From Mercurialis annua (taxonomy: Eukaryota > Streptophyta > Magnoliopsida > Malpighiales > Euphorbiaceae), in assembly GCF_937616625.2 (NCBI RefSeq), contig NC_065574.1, positions 2,666,001 through 2,730,000 of the forward strand: a DNA stretch of 64,000 nucleotides. The letters are read 5' to 3'. The notes below the pieces were generated by a model. The model made no database searches. It was not told where the DNA came from and saw nothing but the letters and a program-made list of their open reading frames with translations. The translations under genes were made by a program, and so were the position numbers. Shown piece by piece: positions 47,903 to 60,189 of this stretch; position 1 is the first letter of the stretch, and every line of letters begins with the position of its first letter.

Positions 47903-48953
47903 TTTTTTTTTTTTGATTCGTTTCTCTTTGTGAGAGCGTTCTTTGATTTTTTATTTTTTTTTTTGGATTTGAATTTGAGAAGCAGGCGGGTAAAAACAAA
48001 ATTGAGTTAAGACAATTTGGGTCGATTGCGGTCGGATGACCCGAACCGCTGCATTTTTGCATTCTGGAAAGGCAAAATTGCCAATATATCCTGATTGTTT
48101 TTGTATGTTACAGTTTTAGCACCAACTTTTGAATTTAACAAAGTTAATACTACGCTTCAACTATTTTTTCAAAAATAGCACTCTATAAAATTTAAGTGCA
48201 AAAAGATAATGTGAGCATATTTGTCAGTAGGAGCCAAAATTGAAACATGAGTAAAAATTTATGATTCTTTTAACAATTAAATCTTCTTAAAATGTTCGTA
48301 GGATGTGTAATAATGAGGAGAGTGAATAACCATTCCATCATTTAGTTCCAACTCTGATTATTGATTATCAATTAGTTTTGATTTGATTATTGATTACTGG
48401 TCTTTGTTCCGGATATGCATTCGGTTCAAATCAAATCAAAATCCCTCTTCTTTTAAAAATTAAACTAAACCAAATTTTTGGGAAAGAGCAATTTTCAAAC
48501 TGAATCTAATCTGCAATTTCTTTGATTTCTTGGTTACGTTCAATTATTTTAATTCTGTTTATATGAAAACTTAAGTGAAATCTTTCATATTCGAAGAACG
48601 ATTAATGAAGTCTGACAATGAATTTTTCAACAAGCCTTTCAAGAAGCTTAGGGAGCTCTGAGTAGTTGTTTGACAAACGAGTTACATTTACGTATCATCA
48701 ATGCGAACTAAACTAAACTAAATTGGTTAGTTCGATAAAATTCTCCGGTCTTTTTGTCGGTTTTTGCACGCCCAAATGGTCATAGTCCAACAAATTTGAA
48801 GCCCATTTATATGTACTTTGGGCCTATCCAATGCTATCTACCAAAATAAATCCAACGAATCTAGACGCCATTCCCGTCCAAGTCCCTACAAAACAAACCA
48901 AAAAACAAAAAACACCACCATCAAACAATACAGTACAACACAAGTAACTAACA
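47903..48953. promoter_or_regulatory. Divergent promoter region of the two flanking genes
   Basis: The unrecognised gene (-) and the oxygenase gene (+) start 1.05 kb apart and diverge. About 47903-48060 is the leader of the first. About 48790-48953 is the leader of the second (CCAATGCTATCTACC then an A/C-rich stretch). Between them, about 48330-48780, lies GGTTCAAAT/TCGGTTTTTG sequence like decayed hAT MITE ends. No gene was recognised. Confidence 0.45.
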
Positions 48954-50710
48954 ATGGCGAAACATTTCAAAGAAATCGAAATCCCTTATCAAAAGAATTT
49001 CAATTCCTTAATTTTCCCTTCAATCCTCACTCCAAATCCTTTATCCTCTTCCTCTTTAAACGACTCAATCAAATCAGAAAATCAATTCCTCGATTCCTTA
49101 CTCCACAAGCATGGAGCAATTCTTTTTAGAGGCTTTGGGGTGAACACGGCCTCTGACTTCAACGACGTCGTTGAAGCTTTTGGGTTCGAAGAGTTGCCGT
49201 ACGTAGGCGGTGCTGCTCCTCGTACCAGCGTTGTTGGTCGTGTGTTTACTGCTAATGAATCTCCACCTGATCAGAAAATCCCTTTTCACCATGAAATGGC
49301 TCAGGTATGATGTATCCTAATTAAATTACTCAAGTGACAATTTGCAAGCAAATTTTTAAATTATATTTATTCTATATGGATAAGTCAAGTAGCGGTCAAT
49401 TAACAGTTAACACTAAAGATTACTTACTATTTTGTATAAAAATGGTCAGTTTTTATCGATTAAAAGTTTTAATGATATAATTAAAATACAATTAAACCCT
49501 TCAACTTAAGTATATTGATTTTAATGAAAATAATATACTTAAATTGACTAATTGAAAGGGTTAATTGATAAAAAAAAACTTAAGTTTGGTGTTATGACGT
49601 ACAAATTTAAGGGACAAATTGATACTCAAAGGAATGTACCCTTTCATTATTGGAGGCTAACTGCAAGCGTTGTCTCGGATGTGAAAATAGGACAAATTGA
49701 TAAAAAAAAAAAACAAATTTTGAATTAAATTGACCATAACTTTTTTATTTTTTTGATGGATGACCATAAAGTTAATTGCTTACTAGTCGAGGAAGTAAAA
49801 TGTCACCTAAGTCCTAATTAAATTAACGGAAGTTTTTTTTTTCTGTTGGGTGTTGATTTGTATGTGTAATATTAAAAAAAATTGTGATTTTGCAGGTTCC
49901 TAAGTTTCCATCAAAGCTGTTCTTTTTTTGTGAAGTGGAACCAGTGAGTGGAGGAGAAACACCATTAGTATTAAGCCATATTGTGTATGAAAAAATGAAA
50001 GAAAAATACTCTGAATTTGTTGAAAGATTGGAGAATTTTGGATTGATTTATAATCGTGTTTTAGGTGAAGATGATGATCCTTCTTCCCCCATTGGTCGTG
50101 GATGGAAGTCCACTTTTTTAACCAGTGACAAATCCATAGTTGAGCAAAGGTATGTTCTTCATTTGTTATGATGACCATATCGACTTGTTCGGTTAAGTTT
50201 GGTTTGAAACTTCGGGTTATAAAAAATATAACGTCAATTCAGTTTGGTTTAAATCATATGCACACACCCTAGTTCTTGTTGCCTGTGATTTGAAAACAAT
50301 TGTGTAACAGTACTTCACTAACTCTGTTGTGTACTTGTGTCTGAAACAGGGCAGCTAAGCTTGGGATGAAGTTGGAATGGTTAAAAGATGGAGTGAAAAC
50401 TATAATGGGTCCGATTCCGGGTATCAAGTATGATAAATCAAGAAATCGTAAGATTTGGTTCAATAGTATGGTGGCTGCATATACAGGTTGGGAAGATGAG
50501 CGAAATGATCCGGTGAAAGCCGTCACTTTCGGAGATGGTGAACCACTACCAGGAGATGTTGTCTATGATTGTTTGAAAATTCTTGAAGAGGAGAGCGTTG
50601 CTATTCCTTGGCGGAAAGGTGATGTGTTGTTGATTGATAACTGGGCTGTTCTTCATGCCCGGAAATCGTTCATTCCGCCTCGCCGGGTATTGGCTTCCCT
50701 TTGCAAGTAG
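48954..50710 (+). CDS. TauD/TfdA-type Fe(II)/2-oxoglutarate dioxygenase (At3g21360-like)
   Basis: Three exons (48954-49304, 49896-50149, 50350-50710) join in phase to 321 residues. Arabidopsis calls this protein clavaminate synthase-like At3g21360 and has a crystal structure for it, but its substrate is unknown. The metal triad is visible: HHE at 112-114 (His112 and Glu114 as the HXE pair) and the distal His304 in LHARKSF. It is followed by Arg313/314, one of which would bind the 2-oxoglutarate carboxylate. Family landmarks include GAILFRGFG, VGRVFTANESPPDQ, PSKLFFFCEVEP and GETPLVLS. The start is the first Met after an A/C-rich leader. No signal peptide is visible, and the related protein is thought to be cytosolic. 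Bacterial-type clavaminate chemistry should not be assumed. It is a plant enzyme of unknown reaction. Confidence 0.92.
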
Positions 50711-51168
50711 CTTCCTTCCTGCTTGTAACTGCACGAAACTGAAACTATCTTTCGCCGTGGTCTCATATCAAACTTTCTCATTTCTGTTTCTATGTAACAT
50801 AATATATTAATATCAAAATACTTGCAAATCAAGAGCATTCGAATCAGAATGGAGCAAAAATAGATTAAATGAATCAAACCAATATATGCTATTGTAATAT
50901 GCTATCAAACCGTCTCTAACAAAAGCAATCAAGCCTTTTACCTATCTAGAGCACCCCAATTTTTACATTACTACAAAAATTTCCACTCTCAGCTAAAATT
51001 TGTGTACAAATATAAGGGATGGGAGGATATAGAAATATGATCTAACTAGTACCACCAAATTACCACTTTATTTTGCAGTCCTACAATGCATGAGTAACTA
51101 GAAAGACTACAATGGCTCAAACGGGGAAGGGCCAGGGAGGATGGGATCGCGAGGAGCTTGCTTAACCG
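50711..51168. other. Convergent 3' UTRs, oxygenase (+) and LYK3-like (-)
   Basis: The stop codons face each other 458 bases apart. The sequence is 3' UTR-like, with nothing else recognised. Confidence 0.5.
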
Positions 51169-54100
51169 CTATCTTCCTTGGACTAAACCACTGAATACTT
51201 GGCTATTTCCGGCAAGAGTTGCTTCCCATTCGATGGAGGATAAAAGAATTTGTGATAGTGAAATCACAACTTGCTTCATATCGGGCCGTAGGATTGAATC
51301 CTCATCGACACATTGTTTTGCAAGCATGGCCATCTATGCATTGACATCCACCACAAAAAGAGTTAGCAACTGTTTGGCCGGCCAATATTTAGTGGCACTT
51401 ACAACATGCGTATAAGTAATGAAAACTTACCTTGAATACACAATCATGGGGATATAGATCCATCATATTAGGATCAATATAATCTTTCAAGCTTGACATG
51501 CTAATGGAGTCAGGCGCGTTTCTGAGAGCTGCTAGCATCTGTAATTTTGTGTGCACAAAGGGAAATTCTTCAACATCGTAACATTAGATTTTGATGTATA
51601 ATCACAGAAAGAGTAGCATCAGAACATCACAAAATTAACAGAAGCCATAATTGAAAGTCGAAACAAGGAAAATTGATACACGTAATTTACGTAAAGAGTT
51701 TGAGAGAATGGAAATAAGGAATTAAACATAAAAATATTCATAAAAATGAAGAGCTAAGCATCATAATGGGATTTTCTTGTGGATTTATGTTTAACCAAAG
51801 GAAATTTACGCAGCGGAACTTACAATGGACGCTAGCGGACGCCTCTCGGAATTTTTTGTCATTGCACCTTCTGTCCGTATGATGGCTTCTCTCCCTGATA
51901 TGAGCTCAAAAAGAACAACACCAAATGCATACACGTCACTTTTGGCTGTTGCAAGACCATCACTTAAATATCTGCAAGCAATACAAAAGGTTGAGACAAT
52001 CTGAAGGACTTATGTTAGACCAAAAATAGCCAATAAGTATTGCTTACTCTGGAGCTAGATAGCCAAATGTACCGACGACTTTTGTTGCTGTAGTTTCTCC
52101 TTCTCCTATTTTTCCAACCAGTTTTGCCAACCCAAAATCTGATATCTGAATACAAAAACACTTAGTGAGCCAAAATTAATGTGTATCGACGTAAAAGAAT
52201 AAAGTCAATAAAATTAGATATCTTAAAACCTTTGCCCTGAAGGATTCATCAAGCAATATGTTGCTTGTCTTGATATCACGGTGAACATAATGTGTTTTCG
52301 TGTGCTCGTGAATATACTCCAATCCTCTGGCAGCATCAAGTGCAATCTGGACCCGCATAATCCATGATAATGATGTATGACCTTCAAGCAATAATCGTGA
52401 CATTTAGTAACCATAATTAATGACTTATAGCTCAAAACCAGTCAAATAAATGCCACTAGTCGCAGTATTAGTGTTGATTGATAGGAAAATAATTTACAGC
52501 AATGCAGATTCTTCCCGGTACGGTCATTTCATTTTTTAAGAATGATGGTTACATCTTAACCATATTTTACAAACAACTCACCCTTATTTTGAGGCTCATG
52601 TAAATGGCTTTTGAGTGAACCCTTGTGTGCATATTCATAGATTAAGAAGAGTTCATCATCACTAGCTGCATAGCCAATCAATTCTACCTTGACAAAATCA
52701 AACCATTACAGGAGTCATATTTTTGAATAACTAACACCAAAAGGCTTATAAACTAAGGATCATTACTAAACCTTTAATTATTAAAGAGCGTTACCAGATT
52801 TGAATGGTGAACCTTGCATAAGACTTTCATCTCCGCCATGAATTCTTTAGTTTTCGTGGCAGTCATTCTCTTAATGGTAACTTCCTAAAAGCATTGGCAT
52901 GGATATTATTGGAGTGACACTGAGAGTTGCCATACAAAGTAAGTTTATTATAACTCGAGATACAAGTTGAAATATCTAGAAACCTGGTCACGAAGGTTGC
53001 CGTAATATACAGACCCAAATGTTCCATGCCCAATAAGAGTTGCATCTGAGAATCCATCAGTTGCAAAAATAATTTCTTCATATGTGAAAATTACAGGCTT
53101 CTCCATGCCTAGCACATCGGTTCCTAGAGCTGTGAAGAAAATTTTGAAAAATCATATCTGAAGCTAAAATTTAGTAAGGAAATAGTGTAGTCTAGTTGCA
53201 CCAATATCAGATTAAGCTTTACATGGAAAGTCCTGAAAATAAAGTCATTTCAAAATCTTGCAAACATTTTCTACCTTTGGGTATAGTGATGTGGTGGCTG
53301 CTAGACTCCCCATTTGATTGCTTCCAGTCTCTAGACTTCCCGGACATGTACCTTCCCGAAGCACAACAGAAGCTTGGCTTGCGAAGAATTTGAAACTTAA
53401 CCTTGCCATCTTTAGCAGCATCTGAATCAGCTTTAGAAAAGCAGCTAGATGACTTCAAGCATACACAAAAAACTACACAAGCTACAATCAGCACAAGACC
53501 AATGCCAAGGCCGCCCATGATCCATCCATATGGTACACGTGCCTTACTCTCTAGATCATTTGCTGCAAACATAATCTGATGACGTCAATGAAAAGCATAA
53601 AGAAGTGGCACTAATGATAAACCAAAAGAACCGAGGACATATAAATAAAATAAGGAAATGAGTATTTTTTATAGTCATAGGCTCAAATACCAAATTGACG
53701 CCTCTGAGCTTTACTGCCAATGCCTCTAAATTCTAACTATCCTAGTATATCACCACAAATTTGGATAATGTGAGAAAAGCGAGTGATGCAAACTATGCCA
53801 TCTATTGCTACCTAGTAGCTCATACTTCAAGTATTCAACTGCATTTCTTGATCAGGTTGTATTGCAGGTAATAATCATCCGGCCAAGGATATGCGGTGCA
53901 CAGTGGACTATAGGGTTTCTGGGATGTAACTTCAGATTTTCGTGTTTTAATTATACAAGCATAAATAACTTCTAAAGTCTGGCAGCATAATAAAAATTCG
54001 AAGTCATACCTGAGGAAGCGCTAAAAGAAGGTTCAGGAACTGGAGCAGGACTCGGAGAAATTTCACTGTCCAGAGGAAAAGGCACGCCGGGAACTAGAAA

Positions 54101-55336
54101 AGATAGGGAGAGATCAATCAGCATGTAGCTTACACAATATGGAGATCTACGTGTTTTTCAAAAACGAATTGAAAAAGAATCCCCGTTGAAGAACACAACA
54201 GATTGGAAACTGCACGAGGAATCAAACTAATGTTGCTAACTGGAGAAAGAGAGAAACTGGCTCTGTCCTAAATCTAAAACAGCCAATGTCTCAAATAGAA
54301 TGACAAACTTATTATAGCACACCATCCAAACTCATTCTCAACTTCCTAAAGAAAAGAGTACCTAATCCAATAGTAAATTCAACTTCTTTAGCACATAATT
54401 AGTTAAACCACATTCTGCTTCTGCTACCAAGTATTTAAATCAATACCAACATCTCAAAAAGCACATAGCAGACTGCAACAGGGCACTCCAACTTCACAAA
54501 TTTACACAAATTATACAATCATTACTGCTTACAACTTTAATCAAAATCTCATTAACTCCAAAAGAAATTAAGAACTGAAAAGGTACAGCATCATCACAAA
54601 TACCAAAAAGTTAAGTCAAAGAACAACATCACCAATGTTATCTAATATCAACTTATAAACTCAATAGCTAAAACTAATTAATTTCCTTAAAACCATATAA
54701 AATAGTATCATAAATACACAAAAATTGAGGTTGCAAGAAAAAACACCAACCTGAATTCAAAGGAATATAATAAAGAGAACCAGCACTAACATTATCAGGA
54801 TTCCAAATCCCATTAGCAGATTCAATACTACTCATACTAACACCAAATCGACTCGCTAAAGACTCAACCGAGTCCTCCTCCCTCATGACATAGCTCATCA
54901 AGTAATTCCACAGCCCATTAGAACATCCACAAAACAATCTCAAAGAAATCACAGCACCAACTTTAGCTGATCTAGTAGTATTAGGAAGCAAAGCAAGCCC
55001 CTCATAAGCATCAAACACAATGTCATACACAAAACCCTCACTAGATTTCACTGTAAATGTACTATTAGTAGCATAAACTCTGGCACTAGACAAACAAGAA
55101 CAGTTCTTTTTTATAAAGACATAGCCATGATCATTGTCTTCTAAAGTTACATCTTGAGGTAACACATCAAACATGCTTTGAATCACTGATAAAGACTGGT
55201 TTTCTTGAGGTTTAAAAGCTAAAAATGATGTGCATAAGCGTGTAGTGTCAGTACAATTCATGGGCTGTGTTGGATATGCTTGTGAATTGATGATATGAAG
55301 AGAAATTAAACATAGTGGTAGCACAAGCAAATTCAT
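51169..55336 (-). CDS. LYK3: LysM receptor-like kinase (LYK3-like)
   Basis: Eleven minus-strand exons: 54751-55336, 54010-54093, 53275-53562, 52984-53129, 52795-52884, 52582-52687, 52230-52381, 52048-52145, 51824-51971, 51431-51538 and 51169-51333. All are in phase and give 656 residues, as expected for Arabidopsis LYK3 (At1g51940). It has a signal peptide (1-20), then LysM ectodomains with the CXC pairs C79/C81 and C136/C138 and N-glycosylation sites, and a third LysM near 148-195. A membrane span runs from about 237 to 259. The kinase looks active: G352-x-G354-x-x-G357, K373 in VTIK, H467-R468-D469, D487-F488-G489 and APE. LysM receptor kinases perceive chitin, Nod/Myc-type signals or peptidoglycan at the plasma membrane. 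Arabidopsis LYK3 is linked to immune dampening and abscisic-acid crosstalk. The C-terminus ([14 protein letters not shown]) is strongly conserved. Despite the shared name, this is not the Medicago Nod-factor receptor LYK3. Confidence 0.95.
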
Positions 55337-56017
55337 TTTACTTCAAGAAAAGTATAAAGATTTGGAATTGAATTGAAGAAAATTAAAGAATGAAAGGCTA
55401 AGAACTTAAAGAAAAGAATTTGAGAGTAACTAAAGCTGACAAATTTATCAAAAATTGGTAAGAAAAAACATGGGTATGATGGCACTAAAACAAATGAGCA
55501 AAATTATGAAATGGGATCTAACAAAGCTTCAATCTTTTTCACTTTTTTTTGGTTTTTTAAGTGGCAAAGATGTGAATTATAAGAAATTGAGAACATGGGT
55601 ATTTGAGGAAAAGATTGGAAATTTGAAGAAAATTATGAATTGAGTAATAAAGAGAAGAAGAATGGGAATGGTAATTGAGCATTGTTATTAATTTTGAGTT
55701 GCCCTTTTTTCAGGTAATTGGTGTCACTGTAAAAAGAGAGACACAGTTCAAGTGAAGTGGTGAGTGAGAGAGACAGTAGACTGATTATTAGGAAGGATAA
55801 CATGAAGACTTGTTGATATTTTTGTTTTTATTTTTTTACTAAACTACCCATTCTTCTATCTTTACAAATTAATGATCAATAGTCATTTTAGTTTACCCCT
55901 AAACTTAACATGAATATCAATTAAGGTCAAATTTATAATTTTAAAATATGTTGAATTTGATATTTTATCTTGCTTTATCTATTTAATTTTATTTTGTTTA
56001 ATGATTTTCACATCGAC

Positions 56018-56048
<31 letters not shown>

Positions 56049-56867
56049 ATACCCCAAGTATATTTTGACATCTCATTTGAAAGGGTAAATTAAAATATTA
56101 AATTAAAATGTCAAGTTTATGGTGTTTTTTTAAAAATTAGTGGGATTAATATCAGCAATAAATAAATATAGGGTCCAGAATATTCATCTTGCCTAATAAT
56201 TTTATAAAAATCTTGAAAGTGGCTACATGAGACAATCATGCGAAAGGGACACTGATTTTACTACATAAAATCCAAAAATATAAGAATTTAATTTCGTGGA
56301 AGAAATGTATTCTTTATCTCAAATTAATCGATGAGGTTTTTTTGATAAAATTAAATTTAATTATGTTGGTAATTGATAGTTAGTAGTTAAATTTTTAATT
56401 TTAAAATTGTTCTTAAATAAGTTGCTCTGTTGAAATTTCAATACACGGGAACAGCTTGGTCACTTAAACTAGACCTCTCTAATGAAAGGTGCATAATTGT
56501 TGAGCAAGTGCAAAGGCTGGTGGTGTTGGAAAAAGATTAGGCTCAAATTACAAGGAGCTAGACAAATATTTTTCTTTATAAAGTTGGTTCAGGTCCCACA
56601 TTAATCTCAAATAATCACCCATAATTTCTACTCAATGGTGACTACAAACTAATTTTCACTCGGTTTTACCTGAATCTTATAGTTACCGACACTTCAAAGT
56701 TCAAACCATGGTTTTTTTTAAATCAGACCGGATTAGACAATTTAACTGATTAAACTTGAAATTGAAGGTCCAATTCAATTATATCTTAAAAATTTGAATT
56801 TTTTGAATAAAAAAATCGTAATATAGCAAACGTATGAACGGGTATTTGATAATGGTTAACTTGTGTA
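55337..56867. other. LYK3 upstream region and AT-rich spacer
   Basis: The first 400 bases hold the purine-rich 5' leader and promoter of the LYK3-like gene. A (TA)n run lies at 56022-56049. The stretch at about 56440-56800 is unique-looking and non-coding. No gene is supported. Confidence 0.45.
56022..56049. repeat. (TA)n microsatellite, about 14 units
   Basis: An uninterrupted TA dinucleotide run in intergenic DNA, about 0.7 kb upstream of the LYK3-like gene. Confidence 0.9.
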
Positions 56868-57420
56868 TTTTTATTTTTTTTTGAGAGAATGAGGGGGATT
56901 TTATTAAATAATAAAATCAGCTATTACAACTTTATTATTAGAATTTAGGGCAATGAATAACCAAAATTTCGGTTCTGAAACTGCACTCTTTTAGTTGATT
57001 GTCTGTCAACATGATATCTTTTGTAAGCAATTGACCATAATCAATCAGTTTCTCTATCAACATGATGTCTTCATTTGATTTTTCCATCCAAACAATACAA
57101 TTTGTTATAACTAATATTTAAAGTCATTTCGGCACCAAATTTCATCGCCATTAACTTCGCTAGTTCGACATTCTTCACATCTGTAAATTGCCATGGAATA
57201 TAAATATCCCTTCACTGTAAATTGCTAGTTTCCATGTCGTTAAAGAATGTTTCTGTTGCACCTGATTTCCTCCGGCAAACCAGACTCTGCTCCAACAGCT
57301 TTGGTACAACATGAAGCTCCTTCTCATTGTTTATTCTCATGCACCGTGTTGTTCCTGTCGTTCTAAATCGTCCAAAAGCAAACATAGAAACAGCCAAAAA
57401 CATCCAAAAATGAGTTTAAA
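56868..57420 (-). pseudogene. 5'-truncated LINE 3' end with RNase H remnant
   Basis: Read on the minus strand, a run resembling the RNase H (RVT_3) end of plant LINE ORF2 is visible. One frame gives KNVELAKLMAMKFGAEMTLN, and after a frame change another gives LIDYGQLLTKDIMLTDNQ and SFRTEILVIHCPKF. Frameshifts and stops break it, so it is dead. It ends in AATAAAATCCCCCTC-ATTCTCTC and an A-tract (a T-tract at about 56868-56882 on the plus strand), as expected for a LINE 3' end. The length of the lost 5' part and the target duplication are not determined. Confidence 0.5.
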
Positions 57421-58479
57421 CAAATACTCCACTTTTTCAATTTTTTAATTTATGGTCTAATTTTCACAATTTTTAATTTTAGTTCATTCTAAAAAAAATT
57501 AATTACAATTACAGCGATTTGATTGAATTGGAATAAAAATTGGTCCAAATATACCCTTTGCTTTAAATTTAAAATTATTGAAGATAAAAAGATAAGTTGA
57601 TATAGTATTAAATAATATAAATAACATATTTGATTTTTTTTATTTTAAATAAATGAATGTAATAAAAATAAATTAAAAGTAATGAATCTAAAAATATAAA
57701 CTATAAAAAAAAGTGGGTTATTCCTTGAATGAGTAAAACCATTGGATAATGCTTGCAAAAATAGCAAACCTATGCAAAACCAACCATGGCGTGGCGATTG
57801 GAAAATGCTATTTAATCCACCATTTTGTCTCTTCTTACGTGGCAGTATTTAATTCGTCCAATTACCCTCCAAAAGTGTATATCTCAAAAACAACTTTTAA
57901 TGTATTCACTAATTTGTTGCCACGTCAGGTGGGTTAAAAAATGAAGGTTAAAAAGGAGGGTTATATAGCACAACTCGTGGCGATTTATTGCGGAGTGTTT
58001 ATCCCATGCAACCGTTGCGCCACGTCATTTTTACATCAAGCCAATGAGCATTTGCGATAGGAAATCTTTTAATTATTATTTATTTTTTTTATCATTCAAT
58101 TTTTCACATGGCTAACGCACAATTAGTTTGTTGCACGAATGATATGGCGCAACGGTTGTGTACAATAATTTTTTTTATTGCGGGGTAAAAGAAAATCGGA
58201 GACATGGCCACACGTGGACGAGAGAGACAACTGTAAAAGTAAAAATGATTAGACAAGGATCATAAAACCTGGATTAAACGCCAAAATGTATAAAACAAAA
58301 CCTATTGTCATAATGACATTTTGTTCCTACAAAATATTTTATTAAATTCTCACCTTTTTTTAGAAGTATTAAAATTTCACTTAGTTTACATCTTTGTTTC
58401 AAAAGTGTTCCATTTTTTGGAACGCCTTTTAGTTTGTTTCTTCATTTCAAGTGAAAAATTTGCATTTAGGGAAGTGCAA
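57421..58479. other. AT-rich intergenic DNA with a small inverted repeat
   Basis: Non-coding. Several CCACGTCA/GTGGCGA strings occur at 57780-58030. The inverted repeat at 58009-58158 is listed separately. Confidence 0.4.
58009..58158. repeat. Inverted repeat, 14-bp perfect arms, 150 bp overall
   Basis: CAACCGTTGCGCCA (58009-58022) and TGGCGCAACGGTTG (58145-58158) are perfect inverted copies. The similarity extends imperfectly inward (CACGTCAT against ATGATAT). It may be a small MITE. No target duplication is obvious. Confidence 0.55.
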
Positions 58480-58735
58480 AATCCTAAAAACCAAACCAGA
58501 CCGATCGATTCATTTTGATATTATAAAAATTAATTTTTGGCTCAATTAGTTTTAGATATGAAAAATATTGCTAAATTTTAGTTAAATCAAATCAAAGAAA
58601 TTGAATTAAAATTCTAAACAAACCGACCAATTCGGTGTCGTTTGAAAACAATATTTTCTTAAGATATCGGTTCGTTTGCAAACGAAAAAGTTTAGTTCGG
58701 TTTAGTCCATTTTGGATCGAATAGACACCCCCATT
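58480..58735. repeat. Decayed hAT-type MITE (CCAAACC/GGTTCG-rich)
   Basis: It starts with AAAACCAAACCAGACCG and ends with GTTTAGTCCATTTTGGATCG followed by AATAGACACCCCC. This pattern of CCGAACC on one side and GGTTCGG plus CACCCCC on the other is typical of plant hAT MITEs. The ends are too degraded to map. Confidence 0.35.
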
Positions 58736-59624
58736 CACGTTTGTATTAGGGAAAATAGGAACTTTCGTTTAACTACGTACATTTTTAAAATTAACTTCAA
58801 TATGAAATATTTTATCTAAATTTATCTATCATTAATTATTTTTAAATAAATTTTATTATTTATGAATTATAGAATTTATTTATATGAGAGATCGAAAATT
58901 GGTATGATTTTAATAGTTTTATTTGACTAAAAATCATGGATGACAATTAAAACAAGAAGAAATGAAAAAATTACTAACTTTGTATGTTATTTAATTAAAA
59001 TTATACTCTTTCTTTTATAATTTTTTAATTAAATATAAATAAAATTTATTTCTATTATTTTCACTTTCACTTTCATTTTAAATTTAAATTATAATTTAGT
59101 TTTCTGTGTGACTGCATTTGATTAAGTCAAATTTGTGCTTAATTAAGTAAGTTAATGAATAATCAATTTGGATGTGTTAGTATAGAGTGAACATATAATT
59201 TATTTTAATTGGTAAAATACACAAATAACAACTATCTTATAATTCAAAATATATTATTTGAAAACTATTATGAATCAATTTGGAAAACCTTGTAAATTAA
59301 CATTCATTCTAGTATACATTTCCATCAATGAAGTTTTTAGCCTGTTAATGAAATATTATAAATGTATTTTCAAGATATGTTTTAAATTCAAATGATTTTT
59401 AATAAAAAAATCAATTTTAAAAATGCAATTTAAATGGGAAAAATGTACATTTAGACAAAAAAAAAAGCTTTTCTTTTTGGTTACATGCATGGTTCATGAA
59501 CAGTTTTCAAATATGAGACGGTATTTACTTATGCTTTTTACATTTAGACTAATCTTTACTCGACGAGTGTGTGTCCCTTACGGAAGCAAATTCTAACTTC
59601 AAATTTTAAACGGCTGCATATATG
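58736..59624. other. AT-rich spacer, nothing recognised
   Basis: Strongly AT-rich intergenic DNA without an open frame of note, a tandem unit or an element terminus. The last eight bases are the target duplication of the next element. Confidence 0.4.
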
Positions 59625-60181
59625 TAGGGGTGAGCAAAAACCGAACCAAACCATTAATCTGATCCAAACCAACCCGAAATTAATTTTGGTTTGGTTAAAA
59701 TGGTTAAAATTGATTGGTTTGGTTTCAAATTATAAAAAAGTATGGTTTTTGGTTTTGGTTTGGTTTTAACTAGTGGTTAACCGAACCGACCGAAAAACCG
59801 AAGTTTACAATAATATTATTTTTATTAATATTTATATATGTATAAATAAATATAAAATTTATTTATTGAAATATTTACATATAAATATAATATGTTTGTA
59901 TAGATATATATATGTAAATAAAACATACAAACTAATACACATATAAGTAAGACTTATTACGTATAATTTTAATTATTATGTATAATTATATATAATTTTT
60001 ATCTAAATCTATATTAACCAAACCGAATCAAACCGAACCGAAACCGATGCTAAATTTTGGTTAACCGAACCGAAATTTTACATAAATATTTGGTGTGATT
60101 TGGTTTTTATATTTTCCCTTAAAATATGGTTTGGTTTTAGAGTTTACTAAATCAAACCGAACCGAACCATGCTCACCCCTA
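59625..60181. mobile_element. 557-bp hAT-type MITE with 8-bp target duplication
   Basis: Ends TAGGGGTGAGCA (59625) and TGCTCACCCCTA (to 60181) are flanked by CATATATG on both sides (59617-59624 and 60182-60189). Subterminal CCGAACC/GGTTTGG strings pair across the element. The interior is AT-rich and non-coding. Because CATATATG is itself a palindrome, the duplication is slightly less diagnostic than usual. A remnant with the same terminus lies at about 17560-17736. Confidence 0.85.
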
Positions 60182-60189
60182 CATATATG

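Noticed and set aside
54674..55336. A secreted LysM-only protein from exon 1 read-through
   Set aside because: The frame reads into intron 1 and stops, but the exon joins in phase to the rest of a complete LysM receptor kinase, so a separate gene is not needed.
55455..55643. 62-residue frame upstream of the LYK3-like gene
   Set aside because: It is purine-rich leader/promoter sequence on the opposite strand, without protein-like composition or splice support.
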